DNA from: Variovorax terrae | Lineage (GTDB): Bacteria; Pseudomonadota; Gammaproteobacteria; Burkholderiales; Burkholderiaceae_C | DNA: 64,000 nucleotides | Direction of reading: 5' to 3' | Assembly (NCBI RefSeq): GCF_022809125.1 | Contig: NZ_JALGBI010000001.1 | Location: 1,550,001 to 1,614,000 of the forward strand | Shown: positions 39,757 to 49,646 of the stretch, piece by piece | How the letters are laid out: each line of letters starts with the position of its first letter | How positions within the stretch are numbered: the stretch's first letter is position 1 | Notes under the pieces: model-generated | What the model saw: the letters and a program-made list of their open reading frames with translations, nothing else | The model's database searches: none | Told to the model about the DNA's origin: nothing | Position numbers and translations under genes: made by a program

Positions 39757-39794
39757 AAACAAAAGGGCAGCACGGTTGCCCGGGCTGCCCTTTG
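39757..39794 (-). terminator. Intrinsic terminator after rpmE2
   Basis: On the minus strand AAAGGGCAGC pairs with GCTGCCCTTT around an 11-12-base loop, followed by TTTTGTTTT. It ends the L31 transcript before the glycosyltransferase gene. Confidence 0.8.
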
Positions 39795-39811
39795 GGGGGA
39801 CGACGCGCGGC

Positions 39812-40069
39812 TTACTTGGCAGCCGTCTTGCCGAAGCGATTGCGGAACTTCTCGACCCGGCCGCCCATGTTGTCGACCGACTTCTGCGTGCCGGTGTAGA
39901 ACGGGTGCGATTCGCTGGAGGTGTCCAGCTTGAACAGCGGCAGCTCGCGGCCGTCTTCGGTCTTGCCCATTTCCTTCGTGTTCACGCAGGAGCGGGTCAC
40001 GAACTTGAAACCGTTGGACAGGTCCACGAAGAGCACTTCGCGGTAGTTGGGGTGAATGCCTTCTTTCAT
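39812..40069 (-). CDS. rpmE2: Ribosomal protein L31, type B (zinc-independent)
   Basis: 85-residue 50S subunit protein. It begins [20 protein letters not shown] and contains [25 protein letters not shown], characteristic of the longer type B form. Only one Cys is present, so the zinc-binding CxxC pairs of type A L31 are missing; in many bacteria this form replaces the zinc form when zinc is scarce. It is followed by a good intrinsic terminator and preceded by a TATAAT-type -10 element. Confidence 0.95.
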   Translation of the reverse strand: MKEGIHPNYREVLFVDLSNGFKFVTRSCVNTKEMGKTEDGRELPLFKLDTSSESHPFYTGTQKSVDNMGGRVEKFRNRFGKTAAK

Positions 40070-40138
40070 GATCTTCCTTGGGTCACTTGCGGGAGCCGCG
40101 CCAGACCATCCGGCGTACTTTCCGCGAAAAAGCCCTCA

Positions 40139-40144
40139 ATTATA
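40139..40144 (-). promoter_or_regulatory. -10 element of rpmE2
   Basis: TATAAT on the minus strand in CTATGTATAATTG, about 70 bases before the rpmE2 start. No good -35 hexamer was seen at standard spacing. No zinc-regulator (Zur) palindrome was recognised. Confidence 0.45.
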
Positions 40145-40190
40145 CATAGAAATCAAGGACTTACCGGCCGTGAACGCGCGCAGGGAGGGC

Positions 40191-41456
40191 TCACCCGCCG
40201 CGACGCATCATGTCGAAGAACTCGACATTGGTCTTGGTGGCCTTCATGCTCTTGAGCACCATTTCCATGGACTCGATCTCGTCCATGTTGTACATGAACT
40301 GGCGCAGGATGCGGGTCTTCTGCAGGATCTCGGGGGCCAGCAGCAGTTCCTCGCGGCGGGTGCCGCTGCGGTTGAGCTGGATCGAGGGGAACACGCGCTT
40401 TTCGTACAGGCGGCGGTCCAGGTGGATTTCGCTGTTGCCGGTGCCCTTGAATTCTTCAAAGATCACTTCGTCCATGCGGCTGCCGGTGTCGACCAGCGCG
40501 GTGGCGATGATGGTCAGCGAGCCGCCTTCTTCCACGTTGCGCGCCGCGCCCAGGAAGCGCTTGGGGCGCTGCAGCGCATTGGAATCGACGCCGCCGGTCA
40601 GCACCTTGCCCGAGGAGGGCACGACGTTGTTGTAGGCGCGGGCCAGGCGGGTGATGGAGTCCAGCAGGATCACCACGTCCTTCTTGAGTTCGACCAGGCG
40701 CTTGGCGCGCTCGATCACCATCTCGGCCACATGCACGTGGCGCGCGGCGGGTTCGTCGAAGGTGGAGGCGATCACCTCGGCCTTCACCGAGCGCTGCATT
40801 TCGGTCACTTCTTCGGGCCGCTCGTCGACCAGCAGCACCATCATGTAGCTATCGGGGTAGTTGGCCGCGATGGCGTGGGCGATGTGCTGCATCATCACCG
40901 TCTTGCCGCTCTTGGGCGGCGCCACCAGCAGGGCGCGCTGGCCCTTGCCGATCGGGGCGATGATGTCGATCACGCGCGAGGTGATGTTCTCTTCGCCCTT
41001 GAAGTTGTCGCGCTCGAGTTTCATCTGTTCCTTGGGGAACAGCGGCGTCAGGTTCTCGAACATCACCTTGTGCTTGTTCTGCTCGGGCGGGCCGCCGTTG
41101 ACCATGTCGAGCTTGGTCAGGGCAAAGTAGCGTTCGCCGTCCTTGGGCGTGCGCACCTCGCCCTCGATCATGTCGCCGGTGTGCAGGTTGAACCGGCGCA
41201 CCTGGCTGGGCGAGATGTAGATGTCGTCGGTGCTCGCGGTGTAGCTGGTGTCGGGGCTGCGCAGGAAGCCGAAACCGTCGGGCAGGATCTCCAGCACGCC
41301 ATCGGCAAAGACCTGTTCGCCGGCGCGGGCGCGCTTCTTGATGATGGCGAACATCAGCTCCTGCTTGCGCATGCGGCCGGTATTCTCGATTTCAAGCTCT
41401 TCGGCCTGCTTGAAGACTTCAGACACGTGCAGTGCCTTGAGTTCGTTTAAGTGCAT
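40191..41456 (-). CDS. rho: Transcription termination factor Rho
   Basis: Hexameric RNA translocase of 421 residues (E. coli 419). N-terminal helical part [22 protein letters not shown]-binding cold-shock-like domain ([19 protein letters not shown] residues), then the RecA-fold ATPase with Walker [16 protein letters not shown], Walker B region [17 protein letters not shown], and the Q-loop/R-loop region up to [23 protein letters not shown] at 41456 is chosen; upstream frame runs through the leader. The gene lies downstream of trxA, as in E. coli. Confidence 0.97.
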   Translation of the reverse strand: MHLNELKALHVSEVFKQAEELEIENTGRMRKQELMFAIIKKRARAGEQVFADGVLEILPDGFGFLRSPDTSYTASTDDIYISPSQVRRFNLHTGDMIEGEVRTPKDGERYFALTKLDMVNGGPPEQNKHKVMFENLTPLFPKEQMKLERDNFKGEENITSRVIDIIAPIGKGQRALLVAPPKSGKTVMMQHIAHAIAANYPDSYMMVLLVDERPEEVTEMQRSVKAEVIASTFDEPAARHVHVAEMVIERAKRLVELKKDVVILLDSITRLARAYNNVVPSSGKVLTGGVDSNALQRPKRFLGAARNVEEGGSLTIIATALVDTGSRMDEVIFEEFKGTGNSEIHLDRRLYEKRVFPSIQLNRSGTRREELLLAPEILQKTRILRQFMYNMDEIESMEMVLKSMKATKTNVEFFDMMRRGG

Positions 41457-41579
41457 GGGATGACCCCTTGAAGGGAGTTCGATGAAAAATCGGGGGGAGG
41501 TTGGGTGCGAAGCGAGATGTGCTTCACCCACCGGGAACTCGAACCGGACCGCGGTAGCGAATCGGTGAACTGGGAGGGA

Positions 41580-41628
41580 TTATGACAGGAAAACGGGAGC
41601 GGCTGAAGCAGGAGCTGGCTTCAGCCGC
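41580..41628 (-). promoter_or_regulatory. trxA terminator hairpin followed by probable rho promoter
   Basis: On the minus strand GCGGCTGAAGC and GCTTCAGCCGC (41628-41599) form an 11-bp stem with an 8-base loop followed by TCCCGTTTTCC, a likely trxA terminator. Directly after it a -10-like CATAAT (41585-41580) could start the rho transcript, giving a leader of about 120 bases. Confidence 0.55.
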
Positions 41629-41637
41629 GGGGAGGCA

Positions 41638-41970
41638 TCAGGCCAGTTGCTGGTCGATGAAGGCGGTGAGCTGGGCCTTGCTCATGGCGCCGACCTTGGT
41701 GGCGGCAAGCTGGCCATCCTTGAACAACATCAGCGTGGGGATGCCGCGGATGCCGAACTTGGCGGGGATGTCGCGGTTCTCGTCCACGTTCATCTTGGCG
41801 ATCTGCAGCTTGTCCTGGTAGGTGCTGGACACTTCATCGAGGATCGGTGCGATCATCTTGCAGGGGCCGCACCACTCGGCCCAGTAGTCCACCAGCACCG
41901 GCTTGTCGGATTTCAGAACGTCGGTTTCGAAGCTGGCGTCGGAGATGTGTTTGATCAGGTCGCTGGCCAT
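41638..41970 (-). CDS. trxA: Thioredoxin 1
   Basis: 110-residue thioredoxin with the active-site WCGPCKM and the conserved cis-Pro in GIPTLMLF. Reduces protein disulfides in the cytoplasm and would be the natural electron donor for a thioredoxin-coupled ArsC. ATG at 41970 gives the standard N-terminus [15 protein letters not shown]. Placed upstream of rho, divergent from addB, with a family A repeat in the intervening region. Confidence 0.97.
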   Translation of the reverse strand: MASDLIKHISDASFETDVLKSDKPVLVDYWAEWCGPCKMIAPILDEVSSTYQDKLQIAKMNVDENRDIPAKFGIRGIPTLMLFKDGQLAATKVGAMSKAQLTAFIDQQLA

Positions 41971-42025
41971 GATGTTTCCTTTGGATGGGCTTGGCAGGTA
42001 ACAGCTAAAGTTGCGGCATTGTGAC

Positions 42026-42074
42026 AGAAACCAACCCCTATCGTCGGGCGCAGGGTTGCTATGAATGAGATAGC
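42026..42074 (-). repeat. Family A dispersed repeat, copy 7, covering the addB start codon
   Basis: Reverse copy: AGAAACCAACCCCTATCGTC, GGGCGCAGG, then the core GCTATGAATGAGATAGC (42058-42074). The ATG inside the palindromic core is the annotated start of addB. Confidence 0.6.
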
Positions 42075-44667
42075 AAAAACCCATGAACTCCCTCTCGGCC
42101 ACCCCGCAGTCCAGACCTGGCTCGACCCCGCGCAGGGCCTGATTTCTCGCATCGCGGCCGAGTTGGCGCGGCGCGGCGCGCATCCGGCGCGCAGCGTGGT
42201 GCTGGTGCCCTATGCCCAGCTCATGCCGCTGGCGCGCCAGCTCTGGACGCAATGGGCCGCCCGGCAGGACGGCCCCGCGGCCGCGTTCGTGCCGCGCTTC
42301 GAGAGCAGCATGAACTGGGCGCGCGGCCTGGGGGGCTTCGTGCCGGCGGCCGACGACATCAGCTTCGACGCCGCGCATGACATCCTGACCGCGCGGGCGC
42401 TGGTCGAGCAGGCCGGCCTGGGCGCCCAGCGCGAGGTGCTGGCAGCCCGGCTCATGGAGGCGGCGCAGCAGCTGGCACGGCTGGTGGCAGCGGTTCCGCC
42501 ATCCGAGCGGCCGGCCTGGGCAGCACGTGCGCGCGCGCTGGTGGCCACCGGGCTCGAAGCGCCCGTGATGGCGCTGGAGTCTGCCGTGGCGCGTCTGGCC
42601 GTCGAGTGGGCCGTGGCCTCCGGCCACGCCTCGGATGCGCTGTTCAGCGCCGCGCAGGCCGACACGCTCGACGCGCTGGTGGTGCTGGACGGCTTCCAGT
42701 CCGACCCGCTGGCCCAGGCACTGCAAACCCAGCTCGGCGAGAAGGCCGTGTTCCTGCCGCTGGACCGGCCCGCGCCGGCCGGCCAGGTGCGGCTGCACGC
42801 GGCGCGCGACGCCGAGGACGAAGCAGCCCGCGCCGCGGCCTGCGTGCTGCGGCATCTCGAGGCCGGCCGCGCGCCGGTCGCGCTGGCGGCCATCGACCGC
42901 GCGCTCACGCGCCGCATCCGCGCCATGCTGGACGCGCAGGGCGTGGCGGTGCGCGACGAGAACGGCTGGAAACTCTCCACCACCCGCGCCGCAGCGCAGG
43001 TGATGGGTGCGCTGCGGGCCTGCGCCTGGCAGGCCTCCAGCGACAGCGTGCTGGACTGGCTGAAAAACGCCCCGGCCTTCGACGCGGGTGCGGTCCAGGC
43101 CCTGGAAAAATGGCTGAGAAAGGCCGGAGTCCGCGAGTGGCGCCCACTGCATGCTACGGATTCCATAGCGCTTGAGCCGGCCGCCCAACTGGCCGAGCAG
43201 GCCCAGGCGGTGCGCGACGGCATGCGCCAGGCGCGGCCGCTGCCGCAGTGGCTGGCGGGCTTGCGCGAGCTGCTGGCCGCCGGTGGCCAGTGGCAGGCGC
43301 TGGTGGCCGATGCGGCCGGCGGCAAGCTGCTGGCGGCGTTACGCCTGGACGAAGCCCGGCAGGCGGAATTCGCCCAGCGGCTGGCGCAGTCGGGCCTGGC
43401 GGCCGGCGGCGCGGGCGGCTGGGCCGCGCGCCGCATCAGCCTGGTGGAGTTCACGGCCTGGGTCAACGGCGCGCTGGAAGCCGCCAGCTTCGTGCCGGAG
43501 CACCCGCGCCAGGAACAGGTGGTGATCCTGCCGTTCAGCCAGTTGCTGGGCCGGCCCTTCGCGGCGCTGGTGCTGCCGGGCTGCGACGAGGTGCGGCTGC
43601 CGGCCTCGCCCGAGCCGCCCGGCCCCTGGACGGCGGCGCAGCGCCTGGCGCTGGGCCTGCCCTCGCGCGAGGCACTGGAGGCCGCCGAGCGCGCCGCCTG
43701 GCGCCATGCGCTGCAGACGCCGCATTGCGACGTGCTCTGGCGCCAGAGCGACGAGGGCGGCGAGCCGCTGCTGCCCAGCCCGCGCGTGCAGGCCCTGCAA
43801 CTCGAAGGGCTGGCGCAGGCGGCGCCCGACCCGCGCGCCTGGCGCGAGCTGGCGCCGCAGCCCACGCCCCGGCCGCTGCCGCGGGGGCAGGCCCTGCCGG
43901 TGCTCAAGCTGTCGGCCAGCGCCTACGAAGACCTGCGGCGCTGCCCGTACCGTTTCTTTGCCTTGCGCCAGCTCGGCTTGCAGGAGGCCGAGGAACTGGA
44001 GAGCGAGGTTGACAAGCGCGACTTCGGCAACTGGCTGCACGCCGTGCTCAAGGTGTTCCACGAAGCGCTGCAGGCGGCGCCCACGCCCGAGGCCCCCGCG
44101 CGCCTGGCGCTGCTGGAGCAGGCCGCCGAGGCCACGACCCGCGCCATGCACCTGGACGACGGCGAGTTCCTGCCGTTTGCCGCGGCCTGGCCGCAGGTGC
44201 GCGAGGGCTACCTGGACTGGCTGGCCCGACACGAGGCCGGCGGTGCGCGCTTCGAGCAGGCCGAGAGCTGGCAGGAGACGCCGCTGGGAGCGCTGACCCT
44301 GGTCGGCCGGCTCGACCGCGTTGACCAGACCGAGGGCGGGCCGGCGCTGGTGATCGACTACAAGACCGAGTCGTCCGCCGCAACGCGCGAGCGCATCAAG
44401 ACGCCCACCGAGGACACGCAGCTGGCCTTCTACGCCGCGCTGCTGCCGCACGACACGGTGCGCGCGGCCTATGTGAACGTGGGCGAGGACGGCACGCAGA
44501 CCTTCGAGCAGGAGGACGTGGTGGCGGCGCGCGACGCGCTGGTCGAAGGCATCCTGCACGACATGGGGCGCCTTGCCGAGGGCGCGGTCTTGCCGGCGCT
44601 CGGCGAGGGGATGGCGTGCGAGTTCTGTGCGGCGCGCGGCCTGTGCCGCAAGGATTTCTGGTCATGA
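42061..44667 (+). CDS. addB: AddB-like subunit of helicase-nuclease (PD-(D/E)XK, Fe-S)
   Basis: 868-residue partner of the AddA-like protein encoded next. The N-terminal part is a degenerate superfamily-1 helicase fold without a Walker A motif. The C-terminal nuclease domain shows [10 protein letters not shown] and [10 protein letters not shown] (the D...D-x-K core). Four cysteines likely to hold the AddB 4Fe-4S cluster lie at LRRCPYRFF and the final [10 protein letters not shown]. The pair repairs double-strand breaks and degrades foreign DNA in place of RecBCD. ATG at 42061 lies within a family A repeat, and codons 352-370 are from another copy. The last bases overlap addA. Confidence 0.85.
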   Translation: MNEIAKTHELPLGHPAVQTWLDPAQGLISRIAAELARRGAHPARSVVLVPYAQLMPLARQLWTQWAARQDGPAAAFVPRFESSMNWARGLGGFVPAADDISFDAAHDILTARALVEQAGLGAQREVLAARLMEAAQQLARLVAAVPPSERPAWAARARALVATGLEAPVMALESAVARLAVEWAVASGHASDALFSAAQADTLDALVVLDGFQSDPLAQALQTQLGEKAVFLPLDRPAPAGQVRLHAARDAEDEAARAAACVLRHLEAGRAPVALAAIDRALTRRIRAMLDAQGVAVRDENGWKLSTTRAAAQVMGALRACAWQASSDSVLDWLKNAPAFDAGAVQALEKWLRKAGVREWRPLHATDSIALEPAAQLAEQAQAVRDGMRQARPLPQWLAGLRELLAAGGQWQALVADAAGGKLLAALRLDEARQAEFAQRLAQSGLAAGGAGGWAARRISLVEFTAWVNGALEAASFVPEHPRQEQVVILPFSQLLGRPFAALVLPGCDEVRLPASPEPPGPWTAAQRLALGLPSREALEAAERAAWRHALQTPHCDVLWRQSDEGGEPLLPSPRVQALQLEGLAQAAPDPRAWRELAPQPTPRPLPRGQALPVLKLSASAYEDLRRCPYRFFALRQLGLQEAEELESEVDKRDFGNWLHAVLKVFHEALQAAPTPEAPARLALLEQAAEATTRAMHLDDGEFLPFAAAWPQVREGYLDWLARHEAGGARFEQAESWQETPLGALTLVGRLDRVDQTEGGPALVIDYKTESSAATRERIKTPTEDTQLAFYAALLPHDTVRAAYVNVGEDGTQTFEQEDVVAARDALVEGILHDMGRLAEGAVLPALGEGMACEFCAARGLCRKDFWS
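43115..43169 (-). repeat. Family A dispersed repeat, copy 8, inside addB
   Basis: Reverse copy: AGAAAGGCCGGAGTCCGCGA, GGCGCCCACTGCA, then GCTACGGATTCCATAGC (43153-43169). In frame, giving [11 protein letters not shown]. Confidence 0.65.
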
Positions 44668-47600
44668 ACGCTGCCGCCTACGAACACAACGGCCGCCCGG
44701 TCGGCTGCGAGCAGTTCTACGCCATCGCCTGCGACCCCGCGCGCAGCGTGGCGGTGGAAGCCTGCGCCGGCGCGGGCAAGACCTGGATGCTGGTCTCGCG
44801 CATCGTGCGGGCCCTGCTGGAGGGCGCGCAGCCCCACGAGATCCTGGCCATCACCTTCACCAAGAAGGCCGCGGGCGAGATGCGCCAGCGGCTGCAGGAG
44901 TGGCTGGCCGAGTTCGCGCAGGCCGCGCCCGAGCAGCTCGAACAGGAGCTGATTTCAAGGGGAGTCGGCCCGCAGGCCGCACGGGAAGGGCGCCTCGCGC
45001 TACAAAATCTATACCAGACGGTGCTTGCGGCCGGCCGGCCGGTGCAAATCCGCACCTTCCACAGCTGGTTCGCGGCGCTGCTGCGCACCGCGCCGCTGGC
45101 GGTGCTGCAGGCGCTGGGCCTGCCGGCGAGCTACGAGCTGCTGGAAGACGACGCCGAGGCTGTGCGCCAGGTCTGGCGCCGCTTTCACGCGGCCGTGGCG
45201 GCCGACGCCGCCGCGCGTGCCGACTTCGAGGCCGTGGTGGCCGCGCATGGCCGCTTCCAGGCGCACAAGGCGCTGGAGGCCGCGCTGGCCAAGCGCGTGG
45301 AATTCACGCTGGCCGACGCCCAGGGCGTGGTCGATGCCTCGGTCAAGGCCTTCGGCGAGCAATTCACCGAATTCGCGGGGCTGGATACACCGGGTGAGTT
45401 GCTCAGCAGCAACCGCGACCACCGCCAGAAACTGCGCGAGGCGGCCGTGGCCCTGGGCCGCGCCAGCGCGCCCACGTTCTCGGCCAAGGGCGTGGAGCTG
45501 GAGCAGGCCCTGACGGCCGGCGACATGGCGGGGGCGCTGGCGGCCCTGCTCACGCAGAAGGGCGAGCCGCGCAAGTTCAGCGACAAGCTGGCGGGCATCG
45601 AGCAGGTGCGCGTGGCGCAAGACCTCGCGCTGCGCATCACCGCGGCCGAGCGCCAGCACGCGGCCTGGCAGTACCAGCAGCGCATGGCACGCCTGGCGCG
45701 GCGGCTGATCGACGAGTTCGCCGCGCTCAAGCGCGAGCGCGGCTGGGTCGACATGAACGACGTGGAGCGCGCCGCGCTGGTGATGCTCAGCGACCCGGTG
45801 CTCGCGGGCTGGGTGCAGGAGAAGCTGGACGCGCGCATCCGCCACCTGCTGATCGACGAGTTCCAGGACACCAACCCGCTGCAGTGGCAGGCGCTGTACG
45901 CCTGGCTCAGCGGCTACGCGGGCGCGGGCCAGGCGCCCAGCGTGTTCATCGTGGGCGACCCCAAGCAGAGCATCTACCGCTTTCGCCGCGCCGAGCCGCA
46001 GGTGTTCCGCGCTGCGCAGGCCTTCGTGGTGGACGGCCTGGGCGGCGACCTGCTGAGCTGCGACCACACGCGCCGCAATGCACGCGCGGTGATCGCCACC
46101 GTCAATGCCGTCATGGGCGCGGCGCAGGCCGCGGGCGAATACCCGGGCTTTCGCGCCCACACCACCGAGTCGCGCGAGGCCGGCGCGGTGCTGTGCCTGC
46201 CGCCCATCGCGCGCGAGGCCGCGCAAGGCGGCGAGGCCGCAAGCGACCCGCTGCACTGGCGCGACAGCCTGAGCACGCCGCGCGAGCTGCCCGAGGAAAC
46301 GCTGCGCACGCTCGAATGCCGCCAAGCCGCGCAGTGGCTCGCGCAGCAACTGCAAGGCGGCCTGAACCCGAAGGACATCATGGTGCTGGCGCGCAAGCGC
46401 GACCGGCTGGCCGCGATGCAGGAGGAACTGCGCGCCCTGCATATCCCGACCCAGCAGCCCGAGAAGAACGACCTGGCCGACGCACCCGAGGTACAGGACC
46501 TGATGGCGCTGCTGGACGTGCTGGTCTCGCCCGCGCACGACCTCTCGCTGGCCCGCGCGCTGCGCTCGCCGCTGTTCGGCGCCAGCGACGACGACCTGGT
46601 GCAACTGGCCCTGCTGCAGCGCCGCGGCGACGGATCGTGGTTTGATCTGCTACAGAAACAGGAGCTGCCAGCGCCCGTGCTGCCTGGACTTCCGGCCATT
46701 CTGAGGCGATGGAAGGGCTGGATCGACACCTTGCCGCCGCATGACGCGCTGGCCGCCATCTACGACGACGGCGACGTGCTCGCGCGCTTTGCCGCCGCCG
46801 CGCCCGCCGCGCTGCGCGGCACCGTGCTGGCCCGGCTGCGCGCGCTGCTGGCGGCTTCGCTGCAGATCGACGGTGCGCGTTACGCCACGCCCTATGCGCT
46901 GGTGCGCGCGCTCAAGGCCGGCGGCACCCGGGCGCCGGCCAGCGCTGACGCCGACGCCGTGCGCTTGCTCACCATCCACGGCGCCAAGGGGCTGGAGGCG
47001 CCGCTGGTGCTGCTGCTGGACACCGACGCCGCGCCGCCGCGCGCCGAAACCATGGGCGTGCTGGTGGACTGGCCGGGCGAGGCCGCCGAGCCGAGGCGCT
47101 TCGTGTTCCTGGCCAGCGAGTCGAACCCGCCGCCCTGCGCCGTGCCGCTGCTGCAGGCCGAGCAGGCCGAGCGCCGGCGCGAGGAACTCAATGCCTTGTA
47201 CGTGGCCATGACGCGGGCACGCGGGCAACTCGCGGCCTCGTCGGTGCAGCCGTATCGCGCGGCCGAGGGGAGCTGGTGGCAGCGCCTCGCGCCGCAGGCG
47301 CAACTGCTGGAGATGGCCGATGTGCCAGCGCCGGCAGCCGCGGCGGCAGTGGAAGGCGTTGCACCCGAGTTTTCAATGCTGGTTCTGCCGGATGTCCGCG
47401 TCCAGCGGGCGTCTTCTGCTATCAAAAATGAAGTGGAGCCGGGGCCGGACTCGCTGGTCTCGCGCATCGGCCAGGCCATGCACCGGCTGCTGGAGTGGGC
47501 ACAGCCTGGCGCGGCCGGCTTGACGCCGGCGCAATTGCAATCGGTGGCGCGCGAGTTCGAGCTGTCCGCCGCGCAGGCGCAGCAGGCCGCGGCCATGGCG

Positions 47601-47900
47601 CAGCGTATCCTGCAGGGCGCTGGCGCCTGGGCCTGGAACCCGGACTTGATCGACTGGCAGGGCAACGAGGTGGAACTGCTGTGGCAGGGCAGCCTGCTGC
47701 GGCTGGACCGGCTGGTGCGCCGGCGCGACACACAGGCCTGGTGGCTGCTGGACTACAAATCCGCCGCGCAGCCGCAGCGCCAGCCCGAGCTGATGGCGCA
47801 GCTGCGCGGCTACCGCGAAGCGCTGCAGGCGGTTCATCCCGGCGAGGTGGTGCGGGCCGCCTTCCTGACCGGGCAGGGCGAATTACTGGAAGTGGAATGA
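44664..47900 (+). CDS. addA: AddA-like UvrD-type helicase/exonuclease
   Basis: 1078-residue superfamily-1 helicase with nuclease tail. Walker A is EACAGAGKTWMLVSRI near residue 35; motif Ia ILAITFTKKAAGEM; motif II LLIDEFQDTNPLQW; motif III VFIVGDPKQSIYRFRRAEP; motif V-like LLTIHGAKGLEAPLVLLLD; motif VI ALYVAMTRARGQL. The C-terminal PD-(D/E)XK nuclease shows WWLLDYKSAAQPQ and QLRGYREAL. Together with AddB it would unwind and resect DNA ends up to Chi-like sites. ATG at 44664 overlaps the addB stop. Three family A repeats lie in frame in variable regions of this gene, more than in any other. Confidence 0.88.
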   Translation: MNAAAYEHNGRPVGCEQFYAIACDPARSVAVEACAGAGKTWMLVSRIVRALLEGAQPHEILAITFTKKAAGEMRQRLQEWLAEFAQAAPEQLEQELISRGVGPQAAREGRLALQNLYQTVLAAGRPVQIRTFHSWFAALLRTAPLAVLQALGLPASYELLEDDAEAVRQVWRRFHAAVAADAAARADFEAVVAAHGRFQAHKALEAALAKRVEFTLADAQGVVDASVKAFGEQFTEFAGLDTPGELLSSNRDHRQKLREAAVALGRASAPTFSAKGVELEQALTAGDMAGALAALLTQKGEPRKFSDKLAGIEQVRVAQDLALRITAAERQHAAWQYQQRMARLARRLIDEFAALKRERGWVDMNDVERAALVMLSDPVLAGWVQEKLDARIRHLLIDEFQDTNPLQWQALYAWLSGYAGAGQAPSVFIVGDPKQSIYRFRRAEPQVFRAAQAFVVDGLGGDLLSCDHTRRNARAVIATVNAVMGAAQAAGEYPGFRAHTTESREAGAVLCLPPIAREAAQGGEAASDPLHWRDSLSTPRELPEETLRTLECRQAAQWLAQQLQGGLNPKDIMVLARKRDRLAAMQEELRALHIPTQQPEKNDLADAPEVQDLMALLDVLVSPAHDLSLARALRSPLFGASDDDLVQLALLQRRGDGSWFDLLQKQELPAPVLPGLPAILRRWKGWIDTLPPHDALAAIYDDGDVLARFAAAAPAALRGTVLARLRALLAASLQIDGARYATPYALVRALKAGGTRAPASADADAVRLLTIHGAKGLEAPLVLLLDTDAAPPRAETMGVLVDWPGEAAEPRRFVFLASESNPPPCAVPLLQAEQAERRREELNALYVAMTRARGQLAASSVQPYRAAEGSWWQRLAPQAQLLEMADVPAPAAAAAVEGVAPEFSMLVLPDVRVQRASSAIKNEVEPGPDSLVSRIGQAMHRLLEWAQPGAAGLTPAQLQSVAREFELSAAQAQQAAAMAQRILQGAGAWAWNPDLIDWQGNEVELLWQGSLLRLDRLVRRRDTQAWWLLDYKSAAQPQRQPELMAQLRGYREALQAVHPGEVVRAAFLTGQGELLEVE
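44952..45013 (-). repeat. Family A dispersed repeat, copy 9, inside addA
   Basis: Reverse copy: ATTTCAAGGGGAGTCGGCCC, AGGCCGCACGGG, AGGGCGCC, then the core GCTACAAAATCTATACC (44999-45015). In frame. Confidence 0.55.
46648..46707 (+). repeat. Family A dispersed repeat, copy 10, inside addA
   Basis: Forward copy: TGCTACAGAAACAGGAGCTG, AGCGCCCGTGCTGCCTGGAC, TTCCGGCCATTCTGAGG. In frame. Confidence 0.65.
47369..47432 (-). repeat. Family A dispersed repeat, copy 11, inside addA
   Basis: Reverse copy: GTTTTCAATGCTGGTTCTGC, CGGATGTCCGCGTCCAGCGG, then GCTATCAAAAATGAAG (47418-47433). In frame, in the linker before the nuclease domain. Confidence 0.65.
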
Positions 47901-49162
47901 ATCAACAAGTGATCGTGATCGGCGGCGGCCCCGCCGGGCTGATGGCGGCCGAAGTGCTGGCCGCCGCCGGCGTGGCCGTGCAGGTGCATGACGCCATGCC
48001 TTCGGTGGGGCGCAAGTTCCTGCTGGCCGGCAAGGGCGGGCTGAACCTCACGCACGGCGAGCCTTTCGAGGCCTTCGCCGCGCGCTACGGCGCACGGCGC
48101 GCGCAGATCGAGCCGCTGCTGCAGGCCTTCGGCCCCACGCAGCTGCGCGCCTGGGCGCAGGGCCTGGGCGTGGACACCTTCGTCGGCAGCTCGGGCCGCG
48201 TGTTCCCTGTCGACATGAAGGCCGCGCCGCTGCTGCGCGCCTGGCTGCACCGGCTGCGCGCGGCCGGCGTGCAGTTCCACATGCGTCACCGCTGGACCGG
48301 CTGGGATGCCGACGGCGCACTGCGCTTCGACACGCCCCAGGGCGCGCGGGCCGTGCGGGCTGACGCCGTGGTGCTGGCGCTCGGCGGCGCCAGCTGGGCG
48401 CGGTTGGGTTCTGACGGCGCCTGGGCGCCGCTGTTGCAGGCGCGCGGCGTGGCGCTGGCGCCGTTGCAGCCCGCCAACTGCGGCTTCGACGTGCGTGGCG
48501 GCTGGAGCGAGCATTTCGCCAGCCGCTTTGCCGGCCAGCCCTTCAAATCGGTGGCGATCCACGTGGCGCCTGCGCAGGGCGAGCCGTTTCATCGCAAGGG
48601 CGAATTCGTCGCCACCGCCAGCGGCGTGGAGGGCAGCCTGGTCTACGCGGCCTCGGCCCTGCTGCGCGACGAGATCATGCGCAGCGGCAGCGCCAGTTTC
48701 ACGCTCGACCTGCTGCCCGACCGCACGCCCGAGCGCGTGCTGGCCGAGGTGGCGCACCCGCGCGGCTCGCGCTCGCTGTCCAGCCACCTGAAGAGCCGGC
48801 TCGGGCTTGATGGCATCAAGATGGCGCTGCTGCATGAGCTGTGCGGCAAGGACGTGCTGGCCGATGCGGCAAAGCTGGCCGCGGCCATCAAGGCCCTGCC
48901 CATCACCCTGGCGGCTGTGCGTCCCATCGACGAAGCCATCAGCAGTGCTGGCGGCGTGCCCTTCGAGGCGTTGGACGAGGGCCTGATGCTGAAGCAGTTG
49001 CCCGGCGTGTTCTGCGCGGGCGAGATGCTGGACTGGGAGGCGCCGACCGGCGGCTACCTGCTGACGGCCTGCATGGCCAGCGGCCGCCGCGCCGCCGAGG
49101 GCGTGCTGCGCTGGCGCGACGCTGCGGGCCAGGATCGCCGCATCGGGAGGCAGCCGTCATGA
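47897..49162 (+). CDS. HI0933/YhiN-family FAD-dependent oxidoreductase
   Basis: 421-residue flavoprotein. The Rossmann motif VIVIGGGPAGLMAAEVLAAAG is split here as VIVIGGGPAGLM near the N-terminus; the family's second landmark VGRKFLLAGKGGLNLTHGE follows, and a C-terminal GEMLDWEAPTGGYLLTACMA closes the FAD site. These match the YhiN/HI0933 group of uncharacterised NAD(P)/FAD oxidoreductases. The reaction is unknown. ATG at 47897 overlaps addA in ATGA, and the next gene again overlaps by four bases, so four genes from addB onwards form one transcription unit. Confidence 0.87.
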   Translation: MNQQVIVIGGGPAGLMAAEVLAAAGVAVQVHDAMPSVGRKFLLAGKGGLNLTHGEPFEAFAARYGARRAQIEPLLQAFGPTQLRAWAQGLGVDTFVGSSGRVFPVDMKAAPLLRAWLHRLRAAGVQFHMRHRWTGWDADGALRFDTPQGARAVRADAVVLALGGASWARLGSDGAWAPLLQARGVALAPLQPANCGFDVRGGWSEHFASRFAGQPFKSVAIHVAPAQGEPFHRKGEFVATASGVEGSLVYAASALLRDEIMRSGSASFTLDLLPDRTPERVLAEVAHPRGSRSLSSHLKSRLGLDGIKMALLHELCGKDVLADAAKLAAAIKALPITLAAVRPIDEAISSAGGVPFEALDEGLMLKQLPGVFCAGEMLDWEAPTGGYLLTACMASGRRAAEGVLRWRDAAGQDRRIGRQPS

Positions 49163-49557
49163 AGAGCGCCCTGATCGTTGCATGTATGGGTGAACGGGGG
49201 CGCCGGCTGGCCCTGCTGGCCGTGGCCGCCTTGTTGCCGCTGCTGGCGACGGCGAGTGAGCCACCGGCCCCTGCGCCAACCTCCCAGGTGGTCTACACCC
49301 GGGCACAGGTGCGGGCTCTGCCTGCGGCCTCGGGGCCGGATTCGGGACTGCTGCGGCTGAAGATCCGGCCGCGCGCCAAGATGCCTTTTTCCACACTGAC
49401 CTTCCAGGTGCGCGACGCGGCTCTGCTCGCAGGCATTCGCGTCGGCGACGAGGTGGAGTTCACGGCCCGCGCCGAAGGGGGCGAGAACGTGCTGACGCGG
49501 CTGCGCAAGGTGGCGCCCTGCGTGCGCTTCCAGCCTTGTCCGCTTGGGGTGGAGTGA
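49159..49557 (+). CDS. Small periplasmic protein with CusF-like copper-binding fold
   Basis: 132 residues. A Sec signal (about 1-36: GRRLALLAVAALLPLLATASE) is followed by a Pro-rich linker and a beta-barrel segment LRLKIRPRAKMPFSTLTFQVRDAALLAGIRVGDEVEFTA, read here as KIRPRAKMPFSTLTFQV and GIRVGDEVEFTA. This follows the CusF pattern (metal-binding Met before F-x-V, then GD-x-V-x-F). The Trp and first Met of the CusF copper site are not obvious. It has two Cys near the C-terminus (CVRFQPC). No copper efflux genes are adjacent, so the role is uncertain. Confidence 0.6.
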   Translation: MKSALIVACMGERGRRLALLAVAALLPLLATASEPPAPAPTSQVVYTRAQVRALPAASGPDSGLLRLKIRPRAKMPFSTLTFQVRDAALLAGIRVGDEVEFTARAEGGENVLTRLRKVAPCVRFQPCPLGVE

Positions 49558-49613
49558 GCGGTTTCAGGGCGGGCGGCGTGACGGAGAGGCTTGAAATATC
49601 TGGGCTGAAGAGT

Positions 49614-49640
49614 TAGTATAACAGTCATTATAACGTTAAT
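49614..49640 (+). promoter_or_regulatory. Promoter/operator region of the toxin-antitoxin pair
   Basis: An AT-rich island with TATAAC repeated at 49617-49622 and 49629-49634 (12-base pitch) lies just before the antitoxin gene. The second copy can act as a -10; the repeat is a plausible site for antitoxin autoregulation. Confidence 0.5.
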
Positions 49641-49646
49641 TTGACC

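Noticed and set aside
36671..39757. A single minus-strand open frame that would fuse the GT-C and MATE proteins
   Set aside because: Its first half is out of frame with the glycosyltransferase and reads as Arg/Ala/His-rich nonsense. The real genes are in two frames overlapping by four bases.
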